Source of the DNA: Pedobacter soli
GTDB lineage: Bacteria > Bacteroidota > Bacteroidia > Sphingobacteriales > Sphingobacteriaceae
Assembly: GCF_900101435.1 (NCBI RefSeq)
Contig: NZ_FMZH01000010.1
Span: 62,001 to 126,000 of the forward strand
DNA length: 64,000 nt
Reading direction: 5' to 3'
A program made the position numbers and the translations under genes. The notes beneath the pieces were generated by a model. It made no database searches, was not told where the DNA came from, and was given only the letters and a program-made list of their open reading frames with translations. This document shows, piece after piece, positions 1 to 7,991 of the stretch; within the stretch, counting starts at the first letter, position 1; every line of letters begins with the position of its first letter.

Positions 1-171
1 TGGTTTAATTTATTCTATCAGGCTAACCAGGAAGAGATAAATAAATCTTTCCTGTCTCAAGTAGTTGTCTGTCTTTTTTGTTTCCTAAACCAGCATGTGC
101 ATATATTTGCCTGTGCGGGAATTATTTTGGCATAGTTTTTTAGGCTAAGGTGTAAATGAGCTTAGGCCAAA

Positions 172-390
172 ATGATAAAACAAATGGGGATAATAGGATG
201 TTATAGTGAAACAGAGGGTTTTGGTAAAATTAAAACTGATTTCGGAGAAGAGGTTTTGTTTTACCGCACCGGAATATTAAATGGTGCTGAGTTAAAAACG
301 GGCTTAAATGTGTCTTTCGAGTTGCATCAAACCCTATCAGTGGCCATAAACATACAAGTAATTGATCAGTCCGGTATTACTCAAAAATAG
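172..390 (+). CDS. Divergent cold-shock-domain (OB-fold) small protein
   Basis: A 72-residue protein. Its N-terminal half follows the cold-shock pattern: G-x-I near the start, then EGFGKIKTDFGEEVLFYRTGI (split as EGFGKIKTDFGE and EVLFYRTGI), which resembles the RNP1/RNP2 strands of CspA-type proteins (GFGFI and DVFFH). The later GLNVSFEL matches the usual GQxVxFE strand. Classical RNP residues are only partly kept: Tyr stands where Phe-His is usual. It is therefore a diverged member that may bind RNA or single-stranded DNA. It stands alone upstream of the AraC gene with a separate promoter between them. The fold assignment rests on pattern only. Confidence 0.6.
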   Translation: MIKQMGIIGCYSETEGFGKIKTDFGEEVLFYRTGILNGAELKTGLNVSFELHQTLSVAINIQVIDQSGITQK

Positions 391-414
391 GTATATTGGT
401 TGTTTTTTATAGTA

Positions 415-446
415 TTTGTCATACATGTTGATAAGTTTTATCTTTA
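415..446 (+). promoter_or_regulatory. Bacteroidota-type promoter for the AraC gene
   Basis: TTTG at 415-418, a 20-bp spacer, then TATCTTTA at 439-446. This matches the TTTG / TAnnTTTG consensus at all but the last base and leaves a leader of about 50 nt before the AraC start at 505. Confidence 0.5.
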
Positions 447-504
447 GCCATGTAACCAGATAATATAATGTTAGTCATACTGATGTTTATTCCATTAAGT
501 TTAT

Positions 505-1290
505 ATGATACAGCTGGAGCCCATTAGCGGGATTTTTAAGAGAGAGCGTGCGCTTTTGGCAGCATTTCCGATGCGGATGTTAATTGTTAAAGAGGGTGCA
601 GGGTTTTTATGCATGAATTCTGGCGATTACATGCTTGCAAGCGGGAGGATATTCTTTATTCCGGAAGAAGGTTTGGTTCGGCTGGAAGGCGAAATTAAAT
701 CGGGTTACTGGCTCACTTTCAGTAGCTTGTTGTATGCCGAATTTTTATTGCAACACCTCGATCCAATGGCTAAAAACTTGTTCCTCAACTTATCCTTCAG
801 AGATTTAGCACAACAAGAATCAACCAAGACTTATAGTTTGCTCGATCAGTTGCGCAGGGAAATTAATGCCCGCAACGATTTACCTTTTCTGGCTCAATAT
901 TTATCCTTGTTCTTAGGTTATACTGCAGGTTTAGATGGTTACCTGGCGGCCTTAACCCTCGATGAATTGCAGCAGGTACTTCGTTTCAGGGCCATTTTAG
1001 AACAATATTACAAGCAGGAACGCGCTATTCAGTTTTACGCCGAAGGGATGGGTATGAGTGCAAGTAAATTAAACCGTTTTCTTGATCGTGTTTTAGGGAA
1101 AAGCCTGGCTGCGCTGATTAAAGACCGCATTATGCGCGAAGCAGAGGCATTATTAACCCATAGTGATTACAGCATTGATGAAATAGCTAACCTATTGGGG
1201 TTTGAGCAAACCGCTAATTTTAACAGTAGTTTTAAGCGTTACAAAGGAATATCGGTATTTCAGTTTAGCAAGCAGGCGCTGTTGAATTGA
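505..1290 (+). CDS. AraC family transcriptional regulator
   Basis: A 261-residue protein. The first 130 residues look like a degenerate cupin-type sensing domain (for example SGDYMLASGRIFFIPEEG). The last 100 residues are the AraC double helix-turn-helix: MGMSASKLNRFLDRVLGKSL is the first HTH and YSIDEIANLLGFEQTANFNS the second, followed by the usual F-KRYKGISVFQF tail. It is a DNA-binding activator or repressor of unknown ligand. It lies 560 bp upstream of the SusC-SusD-sulfatase operon on the same strand, so it may regulate that operon, but nothing in the sequence proves it. Confidence 0.85.
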   Translation: MIQLEPISGIFKRERALLAAFPMRMLIVKEGAGFLCMNSGDYMLASGRIFFIPEEGLVRLEGEIKSGYWLTFSSLLYAEFLLQHLDPMAKNLFLNLSFRDLAQQESTKTYSLLDQLRREINARNDLPFLAQYLSLFLGYTAGLDGYLAALTLDELQQVLRFRAILEQYYKQERAIQFYAEGMGMSASKLNRFLDRVLGKSLAALIKDRIMREAEALLTHSDYSIDEIANLLGFEQTANFNSSFKRYKGISVFQFSKQALLN

Positions 1291-1439
1291 AAATTGGTGC
1301 GTCTGGCAAAGAAATGGGCATCTGTTCGATTTCATCTCTTCAAGAAAACAGGTTTTCCCGACCTCACCACATTAATTGCTATGGCGCCTAACGCGTAAGG
1401 CCTTGCTCGCTGCATCTTTAATTCAGTCGCACCAATTTT
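1290..1439. repeat. 150-bp element with imperfect terminal inverted repeats (MITE-like)
   Basis: The 16 bp at 1290-1305 (AAAATTGGTGCGTCTG) match the reverse complement of 1424-1439 at 15 positions, with weaker complementarity continuing inward (AAAGATG/CATCTTT-like). The interior has no plausible gene. The left arm starts in the stop codon of the AraC gene. A small dispersed hairpin element is the simplest reading. Confidence 0.4.
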
Positions 1440-1572
1440 ACAAGGACTAAATTATAAAATCCCGCTTTAAGAAAGAAAACATTTTTTAAACAGATATAGA
1501 ATGAGCTGTTTTATCTATTGTGTTTTTGACAGGCAAGATTCAGGGAAAAACGACTAAAAAAAGTCTAGTAAA

Positions 1573-1603
1573 TTTGTAGTCTATTTGAAAAAAATTATAT
1601 TTG
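1573..1603 (+). promoter_or_regulatory. Promoter of the SusC-SusD-sulfatase operon
   Basis: TTTG at 1573-1576, exactly 19 bp, then a perfect TAnnTTTG (TATATTTG) at 1596-1603. Transcription should start near 1610, only about 10 nt before the poly-cysteine leader frame at 1621. Two direct AGTCTA repeats (1562-1567 and 1578-1583) overlap the -33 region and could be an operator. Confidence 0.7.
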
Positions 1604-1620
1604 CCAAAAATATAATCATT

Positions 1621-1701
1621 ATGAAACAAGAATTTACAGAAACTTTAAGCCTGGCTAAGCGGCTGGTTAAAATTTTAAAAGAGATGGGTTGTTGTTGCTG
1701 A
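1621..1701 (+). CDS. 26-residue leader peptide ending Cys-Cys-Cys
   Basis: ATG at 1621, 26 codons, TGA at 1699-1701. The peptide begins MKQEFTETLSLAKRLVK and ends GCCC-stop, encoded by TGT TGT TGC directly before the stop. It is the first frame after the promoter at 1573-1603. It is separated from the susC-like gene by 150 nt containing two inverted repeats. Terminal cysteine runs are the hallmark of cysteine-responsive leader peptides described upstream of sulfur genes in mycobacteria. Here the operon carries a sulfatase, which fits a sulfur response. Too short for ordinary gene calling; translation is inferred from position and design. Confidence 0.6.
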   Translation: MKQEFTETLSLAKRLVKILKEMGCCC

Positions 1702-1749
1702 TGGTAAAGATTTTTGATTCCAATCCATAAACGGATAGGGCAAAAAAAA

Positions 1750-1772
1750 GGAAAATACAATTTGTATTTTCC
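1750..1772 (+). promoter_or_regulatory. Leader inverted repeat A
   Basis: GGAAAATACAA at 1750-1760 and TTGTATTTTCC at 1762-1772 are perfect complements around one base. On the + strand it is preceded by an A run and not followed by a T run, so it is not a simple terminator in the operon direction. On the minus strand it would look like one. Confidence 0.45.
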
Positions 1773-1787
1773 CCAGGCAAATTAACT

Positions 1788-1820
1788 GAACAGGGATTCA
1801 ATTGGCGTTGCGCCCTGTTC
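1788..1820 (+). promoter_or_regulatory. Leader inverted repeat B
   Basis: GAACAGGG at 1788-1795 pairs with CCCTGTTC at 1813-1820 across a 17-nt loop. It lies 30 nt before the susC-like start and is the most stable-looking stem in the leader. It could be the switch element controlled by ribosome position on the poly-Cys peptide. Confidence 0.45.
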
Positions 1821-1850
1821 TAATTCATTCAAATCACCTATTTCAAAGTT

Positions 1851-4800
1851 ATGCAAAATTTTGAGAAAGTCAATCCCGTTCACCGGGCTTTGGCTTTACC
1901 ATGCCTGTTATCCGGGGTTAAACTGGATATCAAGCAAATGGCGCGTGTTTTAGCACCGCTTTTATGGCTTATTGTACCGCTAGTGGTGCAAGCCCAAAAT
2001 CCTACCGAACCAACTATTAATGCCACCTTAACCGGTACCGTTATCGATTCCAAAACAAAGGAAACCTTAATCGGCGCAACTGTTAAAATACAAGGTACAA
2101 CCAACGGTGCTTCTACCGACCGCGATGGCAAGTTCAGGTTAGTTACAGGACAAAAATACCCCTTTACGTTACTTGTTAATTTTGTTGGCTACAAACAAAG
2201 CGAAATTGTGGTTACCCAGAGCCAGATAACAGTAGCGCTGGTAGAAGACAACAACCCTTTAGATGATGTTGTTGTAGTAGGTTACGGTACCCAAAAAAAG
2301 ATTAATCTTACGGGTTCCCTGGCTATTGTCGATGCCAAAACATTAGCCAACAGGCCTATAACAAATGCAACACAGGCTTTGCAAAATGTACCGGGCGTTT
2401 TTACTAACCAAACTAAGGGCAGGCCAGGGGCTGATGCTGCTACAATCCGCATTCGTGGGGCAGGCACACTGAATAACAACAATCCGCTGGTGCTGGTTGA
2501 TGGTATCGAATATCCTTTGGGCGATGTAAATCCAAATGATATTGAAAGTGTTACTGTTTTAAAAGATGCTGCCTCTGCAGCTATTTATGGTAATCGGGCA
2601 GCCAATGGCGTTATTCTGGTCAAGACAAAAACCGGTAAAAATGGAAAATTTTCTATCGATTACAATTTTTATGCTGGTTCGCAAAAGGCCACCCAGTTTC
2701 CGGATGTGGTAACCAATACGGTTGATTATATGATTGGCAAAAACAGGGCACTGGCCAACGAAGGCAAGCCTGCCGAAAGTAGTGAGGCACTGATTAATGA
2801 ATTCAGGACTGGTACCGATCCGTACATTTACCCCAATACCAACTGGTTTGATATTATGTTCCGCAATGCCGCCATTCAGGAGCATAATCTCCGCATTTCT
2901 GGAGGAACTGAAAAAACTGCTTTTTCGATCTCTTTAGGTTATCTGGATCAGGATGGGATATTAATTGCTTCTTCGGGAAAGCGCTATTCTTTAAACACAA
3001 ACGTCAGTTCAGAAATTACCAAAAGATTAAAAGTTGGCGCAAGCTTAACGGCTAATTTCTGGAATAGTAAAGAAAGCGCTTACAGTGCAGATGATGGAAA
3101 TGGTGAGGGTGGATTGATGGGGCTAACCTATCGCGGCCTGCCTTTTCAAACTGCTTACGCCCAGGATGGAACTTATGCCGATCAATGGATTCGCGTACCC
3201 GGGCACAATTTTTTTAGAAATACTGTTGCGCTGGCGAATGAGGGGTTTAATAAGAACAATCAGTACCGTACGCTGGCCAATGTATTTTTAGAATACCAGC
3301 TACCCTTTAATATCAGGTATAAAACCACTTTGGGGGCAAATCTGCTTTATGGCATCAACAAATATTCTTACCCGGCCATTAATTTAACCAATCCTAAAAC
3401 AGGGGCGATAACACCAATTGGCAATACGCCGGCCAGGGGGGTAAGACAAATTAGCCAGAACAACATCAATATTACCAATTTCCACACTTTAAACTGGGAA
3501 GGAGCTTTAAATCAACATCATTTTGGTGCTCTGGCAGGTTTTAGCCTCGAACGTTTTGATGATGGTAATTTTTCGGCTTATAACGAAGGTTATTTGGGTA
3601 ATGATTTAACCGAACTGAATGCTGGCAGCACTTCGCCACAGGTAACAGGTACAGGCGGAGCTTCCCGCTTACAATCATATTTTGGCCGTTTTAATTACAA
3701 TTACAACGAAAAATACCTTTTCGAGGCTAATTTCAGGTATGATGGCTCATCGCGCTTTGCAAAAGATAAAAGGTGGGGCTTTTTTCCTTCCTTCTCGGCC
3801 GGATGGCGGGCCAGCGAAGAAGATTTTATTAAAGACCTGAATATTTTTAGCAATTTGAAAGTACGTGCTTCATACGGCAAGCTGGGCAACCAGAATGTTT
3901 CGCTGTTTAGTTATGTAGATGCCATAGCCCTGGGCCAGAATTATAATTTTAACGGCACAATTGTAAGTGGGGCAGCCATTACCCAGCTTAGCGATCCAAA
4001 TATTACCTGGGAAACAACCACCATGAGCGATATAGGTTTAGAAGGAAGCCTTTTTAAAGGTAAGTTAACTTTCGAACTGGATTGGTTTGATAAACAGACT
4101 TCGAAAATTTTGCGGCAAATCAGTGTTCCCGGGCAGGTGGGTAATTTGGCCGGGCCGGTAAAAAACATTGGGGCAGTTAACAACAGGGGCTTCGAAGTTA
4201 CGGTAGGTTTTAAAGATGCCGTAAACGACTTCAGGTATAACTTAGATGCCAATCTCACCTATGTTAAAAACAAGGTGACCAATGTAAACGGCCAGAAATA
4301 TTATAGTGGTAACACCATTATTCAGGAAGGTTCTGCTATAGATAGTTTTTACGGATTGCAGGCCGAGGGGATTTTCCAAACGGCAGATGAAGTTAAAGCA
4401 CATGCTTTTCAAAATGCAGGTACTGTTCCGGGCGACCTGAAATATAAAGATGTAGATGGCAATGGTGTAATCGATAACAACGACCGGGTGGTAATTGGCA
4501 ACAGCATTCCAAAATTTGTATACGGTTTTTCTGGTGGTTTTGGCTACCAACGGTGGGATTTTAGCTTCATTTTTCAGGGATTACAGGACGTAGATACTTA
4601 TTTAAGCGGTAATTTGGCCCAACCTTTCAAGAACGGTGCCGGAGTAACCAAAAATTGGCTTAGCGATTCGTGGACACCAACCAATACGGGGGCAAGTTTA
4701 CCACGACTCACTACTTCGAACGGATATCCGCAGAATTTCCAGACTTCGAGTTTTTGGGTACGCGATGCTTCCTATCTGCGACTGAAAAATGTTCAGATAA

Positions 4801-4994
4801 GCTATTCATTCCCCAGTAAATGGCTAAGCAAAGCAGGAATCGATGTGTTAAAGGTTTTTGTAAATGCCCAAAACTACCTCACCTTTTCTAACTTCAAATT
4901 TAGCGACCCTGAACGCAATTTAACACGTGCTGATTTAATTGAGTATCCCAATGCCAAAACAATTAGTGCCGGACTTAATGTATCATTTAAATAA
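1851..4994 (+). CDS. SusC/RagA-family TonB-dependent outer-membrane transporter
   Basis: A 1047-residue protein. ATG at 1851 gives a long N-terminal extension. An internal ATG at 1938 (residue 30, MARVLAPLLWLIVPLVVQAQ) would give a compact signal peptide and is a plausible true start. A carboxypeptidase-regulatory-like domain follows (TGTVIDSKTKETLIGATVKI), then the TonB-box region DDVVVVGYGTQKK, the plug with LKDAASAAIYGNRAANGVI, and a C-terminal beta-barrel. It pairs with the SusD gene that starts 7 nt after its stop, and a sulfatase follows. The likely cargo is a sulfated organic compound. Family assignment is secure; cargo is inferred. Confidence 0.93.
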   Translation: MQNFEKVNPVHRALALPCLLSGVKLDIKQMARVLAPLLWLIVPLVVQAQNPTEPTINATLTGTVIDSKTKETLIGATVKIQGTTNGASTDRDGKFRLVTGQKYPFTLLVNFVGYKQSEIVVTQSQITVALVEDNNPLDDVVVVGYGTQKKINLTGSLAIVDAKTLANRPITNATQALQNVPGVFTNQTKGRPGADAATIRIRGAGTLNNNNPLVLVDGIEYPLGDVNPNDIESVTVLKDAASAAIYGNRAANGVILVKTKTGKNGKFSIDYNFYAGSQKATQFPDVVTNTVDYMIGKNRALANEGKPAESSEALINEFRTGTDPYIYPNTNWFDIMFRNAAIQEHNLRISGGTEKTAFSISLGYLDQDGILIASSGKRYSLNTNVSSEITKRLKVGASLTANFWNSKESAYSADDGNGEGGLMGLTYRGLPFQTAYAQDGTYADQWIRVPGHNFFRNTVALANEGFNKNNQYRTLANVFLEYQLPFNIRYKTTLGANLLYGINKYSYPAINLTNPKTGAITPIGNTPARGVRQISQNNINITNFHTLNWEGALNQHHFGALAGFSLERFDDGNFSAYNEGYLGNDLTELNAGSTSPQVTGTGGASRLQSYFGRFNYNYNEKYLFEANFRYDGSSRFAKDKRWGFFPSFSAGWRASEEDFIKDLNIFSNLKVRASYGKLGNQNVSLFSYVDAIALGQNYNFNGTIVSGAAITQLSDPNITWETTTMSDIGLEGSLFKGKLTFELDWFDKQTSKILRQISVPGQVGNLAGPVKNIGAVNNRGFEVTVGFKDAVNDFRYNLDANLTYVKNKVTNVNGQKYYSGNTIIQEGSAIDSFYGLQAEGIFQTADEVKAHAFQNAGTVPGDLKYKDVDGNGVIDNNDRVVIGNSIPKFVYGFSGGFGYQRWDFSFIFQGLQDVDTYLSGNLAQPFKNGAGVTKNWLSDSWTPTNTGASLPRLTTSNGYPQNFQTSSFWVRDASYLRLKNVQISYSFPSKWLSKAGIDVLKVFVNAQNYLTFSNFKFSDPERNLTRADLIEYPNAKTISAGLNVSFK

Positions 4995-5001
4995 AAAGGA
5001 A

Positions 5002-6504
5002 ATGAAAAAATATTTGCTGCTGTTAACGGTTTCGTTGCTCTTTTTCGGTTGTAAAGATTACCTTGATGTAACGCCAACTGATCGTTTTACACAAGACACC
5101 TATTGGAATACCAAAATACAGGCCGAAGCTGCTTTAAACGGAACCTATGCCGCTCTTTACTATAATGTATATGCTGCAAATTCAATTTATCTGGATGCGC
5201 TGACGCCAAATACTTACCAATACAATAACGATTACAATATCATTTCGCGGGGTTTGCACAATGCAGCTACCGGTTACTTTAACGAAACCTGGAACGGCAG
5301 CTACAAAGGAATTGGGCGTGCCAACAATGTGCTGGCCAATATCGACAAAGTAAATATGGATGCTACGCTGAAAGAAAGATATAAAGCAGAAGCAAAATAT
5401 CTGCGCGCTTTGTATTATATACCATTGTGGAATCTGTTTGGTGGTGCGCCATTAATTACCGAAGCCACCAATTACGAAACCCAGGCTACTTTGCCAAGAA
5501 ATACAGCAGATGAACTGTTGGCACAGATTTTAAAAGATCTTAACGAGGCCTCATCTGGCACGGTGCTTCCGTTGAGCTATTCGGGAGCAGACAAGGGGCG
5601 GGCTACTCGGGGTGCAGCTCTGGCTTTAAAAGCGAGGGTGTTGCTGTATGCCAAACGCTGGAAAGAAGCCGCTGAAGCGGCCAAAGCGGTTATCGATTTA
5701 AAAAACTATAGCCTCTTTCCCGATTATCGCGGTTTGTTTTACCTTGAAAATGAAGGCAATGCCGAAGTGATTTTCGATGTACAGTATAAATATCCTGAGT
5801 TTACGCACTCGCTCGATATCAGCCTGGATCAGCAATTGGGCTCGGCTCCATTACCCGATCTGGTAAATGCCTATTATGCTACAGATGGCAAGCCAATCTC
5901 CGGATCGGCTGTTTACAATGCTGCAAAACCATTCGAAAACCGCGACAGTCGCCTGCAGGCAACTGTAATTTTACCCGGCACCCAATTTAAAGGTGCTGTA
6001 GTAACCGCCATTCAGTATCCAAGTACAGGTTATGGTTTAAAAAAATACACCATTTTTAAAGATAACGAAAAACCAGTTTCGGCCCCAACCAGCGGCACTT
6101 CTGAGCTGAATCTTATTTTGTTGCGTTATGCCGATGTGCTTTTAATGTATGCAGAGGCTAAAAACGAAGATACGGGGCCCGATCAATCGGTATTTGATGC
6201 CTTAAATCTGATCCGTGCGCGGGCGAAAATGCCTAATGTTACAACTGGCTTGAACCAGGAAGATCTTCGGGCAGAGATCAGGCACGAACGGAGGATAGAA
6301 CTGGCCGGAGAGGGTTTGTATTATTACGATATACGCCGGTGGAGAATTGCAGACCAGGTGTTGAATGGAAATATAACCAATAGTGCAGGTGCGAGGATTG
6401 ATAGCCGCCTTTTTGATGCCAATAAAGATTACCTCTGGCCGGTACCTTCTATAGCTATCCAAAATAACCCCGCCCTGAAACAGAACCCTAACTACAATAA
6501 ATAA
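5002..6504 (+). CDS. SusD/RagB-family surface nutrient-binding lipoprotein
   Basis: The start at 5002 is chosen because MKKYLLLLTVSLLFFGC is a clean lipoprotein signal with its lipobox Cys. The upstream in-frame start at 4939 lies inside the SusC gene and would bury this signal. SusD hallmarks: AEAKYLRALYYIPLWNLFGG in the N-terminal TPR part, and near the C-terminus IRHERRIELAGEGLYYYDIRRW followed by YLWPVPSIAIQNNPALKQNP (each a typical SusD block). It caps the SusC-like barrel encoded immediately upstream and captures the substrate. The ligand cannot be read from sequence. Confidence 0.93.
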   Translation: MKKYLLLLTVSLLFFGCKDYLDVTPTDRFTQDTYWNTKIQAEAALNGTYAALYYNVYAANSIYLDALTPNTYQYNNDYNIISRGLHNAATGYFNETWNGSYKGIGRANNVLANIDKVNMDATLKERYKAEAKYLRALYYIPLWNLFGGAPLITEATNYETQATLPRNTADELLAQILKDLNEASSGTVLPLSYSGADKGRATRGAALALKARVLLYAKRWKEAAEAAKAVIDLKNYSLFPDYRGLFYLENEGNAEVIFDVQYKYPEFTHSLDISLDQQLGSAPLPDLVNAYYATDGKPISGSAVYNAAKPFENRDSRLQATVILPGTQFKGAVVTAIQYPSTGYGLKKYTIFKDNEKPVSAPTSGTSELNLILLRYADVLLMYAEAKNEDTGPDQSVFDALNLIRARAKMPNVTTGLNQEDLRAEIRHERRIELAGEGLYYYDIRRWRIADQVLNGNITNSAGARIDSRLFDANKDYLWPVPSIAIQNNPALKQNPNYNK

Positions 6505-6507
6505 AAT

Positions 6508-7926
6508 ATGAGACACACTTTAAAATATATGGCTTTAGCCTTACTGTTAGGCAGTGGCTACGGGGTGCAGGCGCAAAGCAAACGGAAACCCAATATTATT
6601 TTTATCCTGGCCGATGATTTAGGTTATGGCAACGTGAAAAGTTTTAATCCAAACAGCAAAATACCAACCCCAAACTTAGATCGGCTGGCAGGAGAGGGCA
6701 TTAAATTTACCCGTTTCTACTCAGGCAATACGGTTTGTGCACCTTCACGCTGCGCTTTAATGACGGGGTTTAACATGGGCCACGCCTGGGTACGCGGAAA
6801 TGCTAAAGCGAAAGATGGGCTGGCTGCTTTACGTGCACAGGATACCACTTTGGCCCAGCGTTTAAAAGGCAATGGCTATAGAACTGGTATGTTTGGAAAA
6901 TGGGGGTTAGGAGATGATGACAGTCAGGGGGCACCACATTTAAAAGGCTTTGATGCTTTTTATGGCTACCTGGATCAATCGCACGCCCATGATTATTATA
7001 CCAATCATTTATACGAAATAATTGGTGGTAAAACCGTAGAAGTACCGGTTGATACAACGCAATACACCGAAGATCTGATTGTAAATAAAGCTGTTGATTT
7101 TATTAACGCCAATAAAGACCAACCTTTCTTTCTGTATTTGCCTTTAACGGTGCCACATGCCGAATTGAAAGTGCCGGCAGCGTTGCTCAAGAAATTTCAG
7201 CATGCCGATGGCTCGAGTAAATTCCCACCCGAAACACCCTTCGAGAAAAAAGGGAATTACGATAGTCAGGCGCAGCCGCATGCAACATTTGCAGCAATGG
7301 TAAATAAGCTGGATACGGATGTAGGTACGATTGTAGCCCTTATTAAAAAACTTGGACTGGATAACGATACCTATATTTTCTTTACCAGCGATAATGGCCC
7401 GCATAAAGAAGGTGGGGCAGATCCGGTTTATTTTAACAGCGGTGGTGCATTCAGGGGGGTAAAAAGAGACTTGTACGAAGGGGGTATCCGTGTTCCGCTT
7501 ATTGTAAGGGCGCCAGGTAAAATAGCCGCAGCACAGGTAAATCCTTCTCCCTGGGCTTTTTGGGATATCTTGCCAACTTTAGGCGAGCTTACGGGCACCG
7601 CTACACCAAAAAATATCGATGGTCTTTCTTTTTCACCACTACTAAACGGTAAAAAAGCAGTAAAAGAGCACGACTATTTTTACTGGCAGTTTAATGAAAA
7701 TGGTTTAAAGGAAGCTTTAACCAAAGGAGATTGGAAACTGATTCGTTTTAAAGATAAGGGAACCGCTGAAAAGCTGGAACTGTATAACTTAAAAAGTGAT
7801 ATTAGTGAAAAACATGATATCGCTGCTAAAAATCCCGATACAGTGAAGGCTTTGTACGCATTAATGAAAAAGGCCAAAACTCCTGCCGAAAACCCAAGAT
7901 TTGATTGGTCGGAAATTGAACAATAA
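6508..7926 (+). CDS. Periplasmic arylsulfatase-family hydrolase (formylglycine type)
   Basis: A 472-residue protein with a signal peptide ending near VQAQ (residue 23). Metal-binding DD at 36-37 lies in NIIFILADDLGYG. The signature is C77-A-P-S-R81, where Cys77 is the residue converted to formylglycine, followed by ALMTG. A later FTSDNGPHKEGG supplies further metal ligands. It releases sulfate from an organic ester. The start is 3 nt after the SusD stop, so it is the third gene of one operon led by the poly-Cys leader. No sulfatase-maturating enzyme is in the window. The substrate is unknown; the architecture suits sulfate scavenging as well as glycan desulfation. Confidence 0.92.
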   Translation: MRHTLKYMALALLLGSGYGVQAQSKRKPNIIFILADDLGYGNVKSFNPNSKIPTPNLDRLAGEGIKFTRFYSGNTVCAPSRCALMTGFNMGHAWVRGNAKAKDGLAALRAQDTTLAQRLKGNGYRTGMFGKWGLGDDDSQGAPHLKGFDAFYGYLDQSHAHDYYTNHLYEIIGGKTVEVPVDTTQYTEDLIVNKAVDFINANKDQPFFLYLPLTVPHAELKVPAALLKKFQHADGSSKFPPETPFEKKGNYDSQAQPHATFAAMVNKLDTDVGTIVALIKKLGLDNDTYIFFTSDNGPHKEGGADPVYFNSGGAFRGVKRDLYEGGIRVPLIVRAPGKIAAAQVNPSPWAFWDILPTLGELTGTATPKNIDGLSFSPLLNGKKAVKEHDYFYWQFNENGLKEALTKGDWKLIRFKDKGTAEKLELYNLKSDISEKHDIAAKNPDTVKALYALMKKAKTPAENPRFDWSEIEQ

Positions 7927-7945
7927 TCCTTAAAAAAAAAAGTTT

Positions 7946-7985
7946 CACACCGCCTCATGAACTGAAATTAGTGTGAGGTGGTGTG
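7946..7985. terminator. Bidirectional terminator between convergent genes
   Basis: CACACCGCCTCA at 7946-7957 pairs with TGAGGTGGTGTG at 7974-7985 (11 of 12). An A run precedes it, serving as the U tract for the minus-strand gene. It separates the sulfatase from the convergent Hsp70-like gene. Confidence 0.7.
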
Positions 7986-7991
7986 AATTAC

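Noticed and set aside
1-135. Open frame at the left edge ending at 133-135
   Set aside because: It could be the tail of a gene that starts outside the window, but the residues match nothing recognisable, so it is not called.
1750-1772. Hairpin A as an intrinsic terminator of the sulfatase operon leader
   Set aside because: No T run follows on the + strand. The T run exists only in the opposite direction, where there is no gene to terminate.
4939-5001. Upstream start for SusD
   Set aside because: It would overlap SusC and bury the lipoprotein signal that begins at 5002.
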